Made by a program: the position numbers and the translations under genes
Notes under the pieces: generated by a model
Databases searched by the model: none
What the model was told of the DNA's origin: nothing
What the model saw: the letters and a program-made list of their open reading frames with translations, nothing else
In this document: one piece after another, positions 58,402-64,000 of the stretch
How positions within the stretch are numbered: the stretch's first letter is position 1
Layout: the number at the start of each line of letters is the position of its first letter
Assembly: GCA_023614405.1 (NCBI GenBank)
Contig: CM042694.1
Location: 475,947,392 to 476,011,391 of the forward strand
Direction of reading: 5' to 3'
Length of the DNA: 64,000 nucleotides
From: Avena insularis
Lineage: Eukaryota > Streptophyta > Magnoliopsida > Poales > Poaceae

Positions 58402-60525
58402 CGGCCAAGTTCACCTGACCTATCCTTCGACTCATCGGTGCACACGAAGAAAGTCCAGGTCCACCATCGGATCCCGCCAAGACGACCCTCATCGCCAATA
58501 ACTTGAGTCCCACATAGGAACTCGCGCTCGTCGAATTCCTCCGTGAGCACTGGGAAATCTTCGCCTGGTGTCTAGCGGACATGCCAAGAGTTCCTAGGGA
58601 ATTCGCCGAGCACGCACTCAATGTCAACCTGCACAAGGCTACCAAACAAACAATTCGGCGACTGTCTGAACCAAGAGCAAAGGCAGTCAGAATGGAGATC
58701 AACAGACTCCTCGACGCCAAATTGATATGCGAGATCAAGGAAAGCACTTGGCTTGCCAACACGGTGCTAGTACCAAAAAAGGACACGGATATCCTGCGGA
58801 TGTGCGTGGACTTCACCTCTTTGAATAAGCATTGTCCGAAGGACCACTTCCCGCTACCACGAATCGACCAGATCATCGACTCCACCGCGGGGTGCGAGCG
58901 CCTCTGCTTCCTTGACGCCTACTCAGGCTACAACCAGATTCAAATGAAGGAGGAAGATCAAGAAAAAACAGCGTTTACAACGCCTTTTGGTGTGTTCTGC
59001 TACAACACAATGCCCTTCGGGCTCAAGAACGCAGGAGCCACCTACCAGCGGTGCATGCAGGCTTTCCTCAAGAACCAACTTGGTCGCAACATTCAAGTCT
59101 ATGTTGACGACATAGTAGTCAAGACCAAAGAGGAAGCCTCACTAATTGATGATTTGCGCGAAACCTTCGCCAACCTCGACCGCTACCGAATCAAACTCAA
59201 TCCGGACAAATGCGCCTTCGGCATACCATCTGGGCAACTACTCGGGTATCTTATCTCTTTCAGAGGCGAACCTGAAGAAAATAAAAGCCATACTGGCCAT
59301 GGAGAAGCCGAAAAACATAAGAGGTGTCCAGGAGCTAGCTAGGCGAATCACGGCGCTTAGTCGATTCATTAGTCGAATGGGCGAAAAAGCACTGCCTTTC
59401 TACCAACTCCTTCGCAAAGCTGACAAGTTCGAGTGGACCAACGAGGCACATGAAGCATTCGAAGACCTCAAGCGCCTACTGTCCACCTCGCCAGTACTAG
59501 TGACCCCACGCGAAAGGGAACCATTGTTGCTGTACATCTCCGCCACCAACCAGGTGGTCATCACAGTGCTCGTAATAGAACAAGCCGAGGAAAACAAGGT
59601 CCATGGGGTACAGCGCCCAGTCTACTACCTCAGCGAGGTACTTACGCCAACAAAACAGCGGTATCCGCACTACCAGAAGCTGGTGTACGGCATCTTCATG
59701 ACAGCCCGACGACTGCGCCACTACTTCCAGGAAGACCCAATCGTGGTAGTCAACGACGCCCCGCTGGGGCATATTCTCAATAATCCCGATGCCACCGGAC
59801 GAGTCACGCTTTGGGGAATCGAACTGTCTCCACGAGACATTACATATGAAAAACACGACGCAATCAAGTCGCAAGTTCTCCCCGACTTCCTCGTGCACTG
59901 GATGGAGAACCAACTCCCCGAAAAACCAGATATGTCCTACCTCTGGACAATGCACTTCGACGGTTCGAAGCGAAAGGATGGGGCTGGCACATGTGTCATA
60001 CTGACATCGCCCCAAGGAGACACGCTGAAATATATCCTGCGAATGCAGTTCACCGCCTCCAACAATGAAGCTGAATATGAAGCCCTACTGCACGGGATGA
60101 GGATGGCAAAAGCCTGCGGCGCCAAGAGGCTCATAATATATGGCGACTCTAAACTGGTCGTCAACCAGACAATGCACGAGTGCGACGCACTGAACGACAA
60201 CATGATCGCCTACCGCGACCTCTACGACACACTTGAAGGGGACTTTGACGGTTGTGAGCTGCGGCACATAGGCCGTGAAAGCAACGAAGAGGCGGACACA
60301 CTCGCCAACATAGGCTCTACCTGCGCCCCCATACCACCTGAGGTATTTCTCAAGCGCATATGCGAACGCTCCATCAAGCCAAAGGCCGCAGAGAAGAAAA
60401 CAAGCGTAACAACGGACTCGGGGGCTGCGCCGCCCAATGAGCCAATGGCACTCGACGACCTGGAGCTGGACACAGGACTCGAAGGACCAATGAGCATCAT
60501 GATGATCGAGCCATCCTGGACTTAA
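58402..60525 (+). pseudogene. Reverse transcriptase and two RNase H domains of element E
   Basis: Starting near 58,530 (EFLREHWEIFAWCLADMPRV), RT motifs are intact: WLANTVLVPKKDTDILRMCV, CFLDAYSGYNQI with the first catalytic Asp, AGATYQRCMQAFLKNQ, and YVDDIVVKTKEE. A frameshift near 59,265 separates the thumb. The retroviral-type RNase H (from FEWTNEAHEAFEDLKRLLST) has decayed catalytic positions. A second RNase H-like domain follows (about 59,935-60,315: MHFDGSKRKDGAGTCVILTS, NNEAEYEALLHGMRMAKACG, YGDSKLVVNQ, GRESNEEADTLANI). Its D-E-D-D set is visible, as known for Tat-lineage elements. The frame ends at TAA 60,523. Confidence 0.85.
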
Positions 60526-61752
60526 CCATACATCACGTACCTTCTCAACAAGAGGCTACCGGACGATCCGACTGACGCCCGGCACATCGCACGACGATCC
60601 AAGGCATTCGCTGTTATCAACGGCGAACTATACAAGCGCAGCATCACAGGAGTACTCCAACGATGTGTCTCCACGGCCGATGGAAGAGCTGTTCTCCTCG
60701 ACATCCATGAGGGGACTTGCGGGCACCACGCTGGTAGTCGCGCCCTTGTCGCCAAAGCTCTACGAGCTGGATTCTACTGGCCTACGGCCATGCGTGACGC
60801 CAAGGACATCGTCCAAAAATACAATGCTTGCCAGCGATTCGCGGACAAGCCACACACACCTGGCGCAGAACTCCGGCCAATTCCATTGGCCTGGCCTTTC
60901 ATGCAATGGAGACTCGACATGGTCGGCAAGCTCCCAAAGTCCTCGCGGGGAGGCTACATTTACCTCCTAGTCGCAGTCGACAAATTCACCAAGTGGATAG
61001 AGGCCATGCCAGTAACTAATCAATCAGGATACAGCGGAGTCAAGTTCTTTGAGTCCATAGTCTATCGCTTCGGAGTGCCACACAGCATCATCACGGACAA
61101 CAGGACGAACTTCACATCCAAGGAGTTCCAAGAATTCTGTGAGAATCTGGGAATCAACGTTAGCTATGCCTCCGTAGCGCACCCACAGACCAACGGTCAG
61201 GTCAAAAAAGCTAACGGGCTCGTCTGTGGCGGCATCAAGAAACGACTCCTCGGGCCACTCGAACAGGCCACGGGCTGCTGGCTAGACGAACTGCAATCGG
61301 TACTCTAGAGCCTACGCACAATTCGAAACAACGCCACAGGGTACACCCCGTTCTTCATGGTGCACGGGGCTGAAGCGGTGCTACCCGCCGAAGTATGATA
61401 CAAAGCACCACGTGTGGTCGCTTAGAGTGAGCAAGAGTCAACTCTTGCACTCGAAGACTCCGTCGACCTCCTTGACGAGGCAAGGGAAATCACCGCGGAA
61501 AGATCAACGATCTACCAGTAGAACCTGCACAACTACCACAGTAGAAGGCTACGCCCCAGGTCCTTCGTCGAAGGCGACTTGGTCCTGCGACTGAAACAGC
61601 AAGGGCATCTCAAGCTCGAGTCCCCCTGGGAGGGACCATACGTGATTACAGAAGTAATCCCAGGTGGTGCCTATCGCCTTAAAGATTTAAAGACAGGAGT
61701 CGCATACTCCAACCCTTGGAACGTCGCGCAGCTGTGACGCTTCTACCCTTAG
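60526..61752 (+). pseudogene. Integrase of element E
   Basis: The zinc-binding N-terminus reads HEGTCGHHAGSRA...YNACQRFAD, where the first Cys of CxxC is Tyr. The core has DMVGKLPKSSRGG (first Asp) and ITDNRTNFTSKEF (second Asp). The third catalytic position in NGQVEKAN reads NGQVKKAN, a GAA-to-AAA change near 61,207. Stops occur at 61,306, 61,396, 61,423 and 61,519. The tail LKLESPWEGPYVITEVIPGG leads to NPWNVAQL, TGA at 61,735, then RFYP and TAG. The integrase could not work as written. Confidence 0.85.
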
Positions 61753-62191
61753 TCATTTCTGTTTTTACATGGAAAATAAGGCTACTCAGCCAAGGCTACT
61801 TAGCCACACATTGTACCTCGTACTATCCTGCGAATAAATAAAGCTAAGTGCCCCAAAACTCTATGTTTTCTTTTATTTTTCGCAAGTTATCCACTCGGGG
61901 GCTGCGCCACCCTATACACATCTGTTCTACGAACCAACGCGATATCCCGAGTAGCTGGCACACCAATCAAAACCCTTGACAAACACCAACCCAGTTGCAA
62001 CGCACCTGACAGGTTGGCAAGGGGCTGAGATAAACACAAGTCAGGTTAACGAAAAGGAATCGCATAGTGCAACGCACTCACAAAACATACACGCTAACAA
62101 GCTCTTTATATACATCAATGTTAATCAATTATACACAGCATATATATGAACTTTACAACACTGGTACAACTATGTGAAGATACAAACTAAA
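61753..62191. other. Non-coding spacer between pol and antisense gene of element E
   Basis: About 440 bp containing AATAAATAAAG (possible poly-A signal, about 61,833) and CTCGGGGGCTGCGCC near 61,892. No gene is seen. Confidence 0.55.
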
Positions 62192-64000
62192 CTACTGTTG
62201 CAGCAAAGGAACGTAGGTCTGCTCCTCGAAGAAGTCAACGATTTCCTCCGCTGGGCGATCCACCGCCTGGTAGTGCGGAACCATGTTCCAAGTCGAACCT
62301 GCTGGCGGCGCTGGCGGATCGGCCGCAATTGCTGCAATGTCCACATCAGTTCGGCAACGACCAAATGACAGTAGAGCCTCGCACCATCCACTAAGCTGCT
62401 GCATACACTCGCAGACCACACTCAAGTCCTGGAATTTAGCAAGAAGGGACATCAGGCTCGATGGAACGATGTCCAGCGAGAACATCGTCTGGTAAATATT
62501 CTTTAAGCACGATTGTGACTTCTTCAAGAAGTGAAGCACTCGCGACGCGCGATCCTGCAGGGTCGCCGGCGTGATTGCGCGATCATGATCCACCCAGAAG
62601 TATCCACTCGCTTGAAGCTGCTCTTGGGTCAGGTCATTCATGCGAATGGCAATCCTATTCAAGATTAACAAAGTATCAGTAGATACACTCGCCAAAAGGC
62701 ATGTTTTCGACAAAAGAAATAAGCTATTTAACTATTACAAGACACGACTACTGAGGAGCAACTGGCTTCTTCGACTTAGACTTTGGTTTTGGGGGCCTCA
62801 TCGAGTCTGTATCGGATGCTGCCACACTTACCATTGTCACCGACGTCGCAGCCTTCACCGCCTTCTTGGCTCCTGAAGCTCCTCGAGTACTTCAGAATCA
62901 GATTGATCATTGCGTCTGCCGTACTTGCCACAAGCAGTTGCGAAAGGAGCAAAGACTACCTGTTGGCCATCCGTGCTGACAGGCATCGCCTTGGAGACCA
63001 CTGCACGATCAACTTCGACTCCATGGGCTTGAACCATTGCGAGTGACATTGAAGCGCTAGCCGCATGGAGCGAGTTCTTGAAGCTCGCAGGAATGCCCCT
63101 GACAAGGGACTCCACCAGCTCATCTATATTCTCGATCAACTCAGCCTTGGGCGCCAGCTCCTCCCGGAGGCGACTGAGTACACCCTTGGCCTTAGTGAGC
63201 GTCCCCTGAACGGCAGCATTGCAATCTTCGACTGCCGAAATGGCACCCGCCAGGGCATCATCACGACGGAGTGCCTGGGGGTCAAAGCTCAGACCACTGG
63301 CATCTACACATGAATCAAGCATCAGCACAAAAGTCAGCACAACAGCAAATTCGAAAGACGGGATACGATGAAAATCTAGACAAGGACATACTTGAGAGAG
63401 CCTTGGCAATCGAGAAAAGCTGTTCTTCGAACAACTTCTCCCTATCTGCGATGGAGGCGCGCAGATCCTCTTTGCGTTTCCGTGATTCGTCCTGTGCCGT
63501 GATTGCCTCATCACGGCTCTTCACCGCCGCGGCAAGCGTTTTCTCAAGGGAAGCAGTGCTATGAAGGAGTGCATTATTCTCAGCTGTGACACAAACAAAT
63601 ATAAACCGTTAGTCGAATATATCACAAGGATGCGGAAGAAAAAGTAAAGAACACCCACTTTCAACCGTGCGATGGCGATTGTCCAGCATTGCATGCTGAT
63701 GGCCCATCGCGGGCACCTGCTCCGCTAGGCGAGCGGCTTCCTTCACAATGAGTTGCGGCAAAAGACATAGTAAAGGGTCAACAGATGGCATAGATGAAAA
63801 TTCGACTGCAAAATTAGAAGAAGAGATACTACACATACATGATCCTCCAATGACTCTGAAGTCGATGGATGCGCAGACGTCCGGATAACCATCTGGTGCT
63901 CCACATTGTGTGGAGAACTTGATGAGTTATGATCGGAGTGGGCCGCCAATGGAGGAGAAGGGGCACGGTCAGCAATTTTCTTGGCTTTGGAGGTCGCGAC
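62192..64000 (-). pseudogene. Antisense intron-containing gene of element E (3' part)
   Basis: Read on the minus strand, the last exon is 62,654-62,192 (acceptor AATAG|GATTGCC). It encodes MNDLTQEQLQASGYFWVDHD, a helical region and DFFEEQTYVPLLQQ, then TAG. An upstream exon at about 63,303-62,832 (acceptor GTGTAG|ATGCC, donor ATG|GTAAGTG) encodes SFDPQALRRDDALAGAISAV and a helical PASFKNSLHAASASMSLAMV. A TGA near 62,856 suggests a frameshift. At about 63,584-63,391 there is a coiled-coil exon (DEAITAQDESRKRKEDLRAS). More exons lie beyond 63,600, and the 5' end is outside the window. The organisation (helical/coiled-coil C-terminus, several small exons) matches the antisense gene of element B in position, not clearly in sequence. 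Confidence 0.55.

Larger units (their letters stand above)
54824..64000 (+). mobile_element. Element E: Tat-lineage Gypsy with antisense gene, cut by window end
   Basis: Order: 5' LTR, PBS, long gag, protease, RT, RNase H, second RNase H-like domain, integrase, about 440 bp non-coding, then a gene on the opposite strand that runs out of the window. The double RNase H plus an antisense ORF between pol and the 3' LTR is the plan of Tat-lineage elements (RIRE2/Grande/Retand group). Damage includes an in-frame TGA in gag (56,631), frameshifts near 56,910 and 59,265, stops near 58,398, 60,523, 61,306, 61,396 and 61,423, and loss of the integrase catalytic Glu. The 3' LTR is not in the window, so no TSD can be checked. 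Confidence 0.85.

Noticed and set aside
59255..59285. Programmed frameshift between RT and RNase H in element E
   Set aside because: No slippery heptamer is evident, and other unprogrammed lesions surround it; ordinary decay explains it better.
1..64000. tRNA, rRNA, CRISPR array, operon-type gene cluster or toxin/defence system
   Set aside because: No cloverleaf with CCA-type ends, no rRNA signature, no regularly spaced identical repeats with unique spacers, and no polycistronic gene arrangement was seen. Everything supportable is retroelement, MITE or host exon.

Overview
This window reads as nuclear DNA of a large-genome grass, most likely Triticeae (wheat, barley or a relative). The support is nested LTR retrotransposons with 5-bp target-site duplications (TSDs), Copia LTRs opening TGTTGGAAATATGCCCTA as in the Angela/BARE/WIS group, Stowaway- and Tourist-type MITEs, and two GC-rich intron-split host genes. 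I see no bacterial, organellar or viral genome organisation, no tRNA or rRNA gene and no CRISPR array.

Left part (1-39,851) is almost entirely mobile DNA. A 3'-end Copia remnant (1-2,578) is followed by a Tourist-like MITE (2,586-2,851) and about 1 kb with no gene. From 3,877 to 39,851 lies a nest I could order by TSDs. An old solo LTR (D; 3,877-3,964 plus 38,639-39,851; TSD TACAT) was hit by a same-family Athila-like element lacking RT-integrase (C; 3,965-38,638). C was hit by a minus-strand Gypsy element (A; 10,193-36,524; TSD CCCAT). A was hit by a gag-only Copia element (25,122-32,911; TSD CAATG) and also holds a rearranged Tat-like Gypsy derivative (B; about 11,725-19,570) and a 4.5-kb LTR-like unit (20,173-24,648).

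Middle part (39,852-53,500) is the gene island. A Harbinger-like element with a decayed Myb/NAM-associated ORF1 (40,811-43,166) and a Stowaway MITE (43,219-43,383) precede two convergent host genes. Gene 1 (43,890-48,299, plus, 4 exons, 511 aa) is a protein I cannot name, with a PDZ-like stretch. Gene 2 (48,830-50,920, minus, 7 exons, 358 aa) is a 2-oxoglutarate/Fe(II) dioxygenase-like protein. Two more terminal-inverted-repeat elements (51,248-52,307 and 52,659-53,283) lie upstream of gene 2.

Right part (54,824-64,000) is a plus-strand Tat-lineage Gypsy element (E) cut by the window end. It has a long gag, protease, RT, two successive RNase H-like domains, an integrase, and then an oppositely oriented intron-containing gene. 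All reading frames are damaged.

The main point of interest is that B and E, at separate loci, both carry an antisense spliced gene downstream of the pol region. In B that gene is kept although nearly all of pol has been deleted, leaving an in-frame fusion of gag to the integrase tail. I found no convincing new defence-type or metabolic gene cluster.
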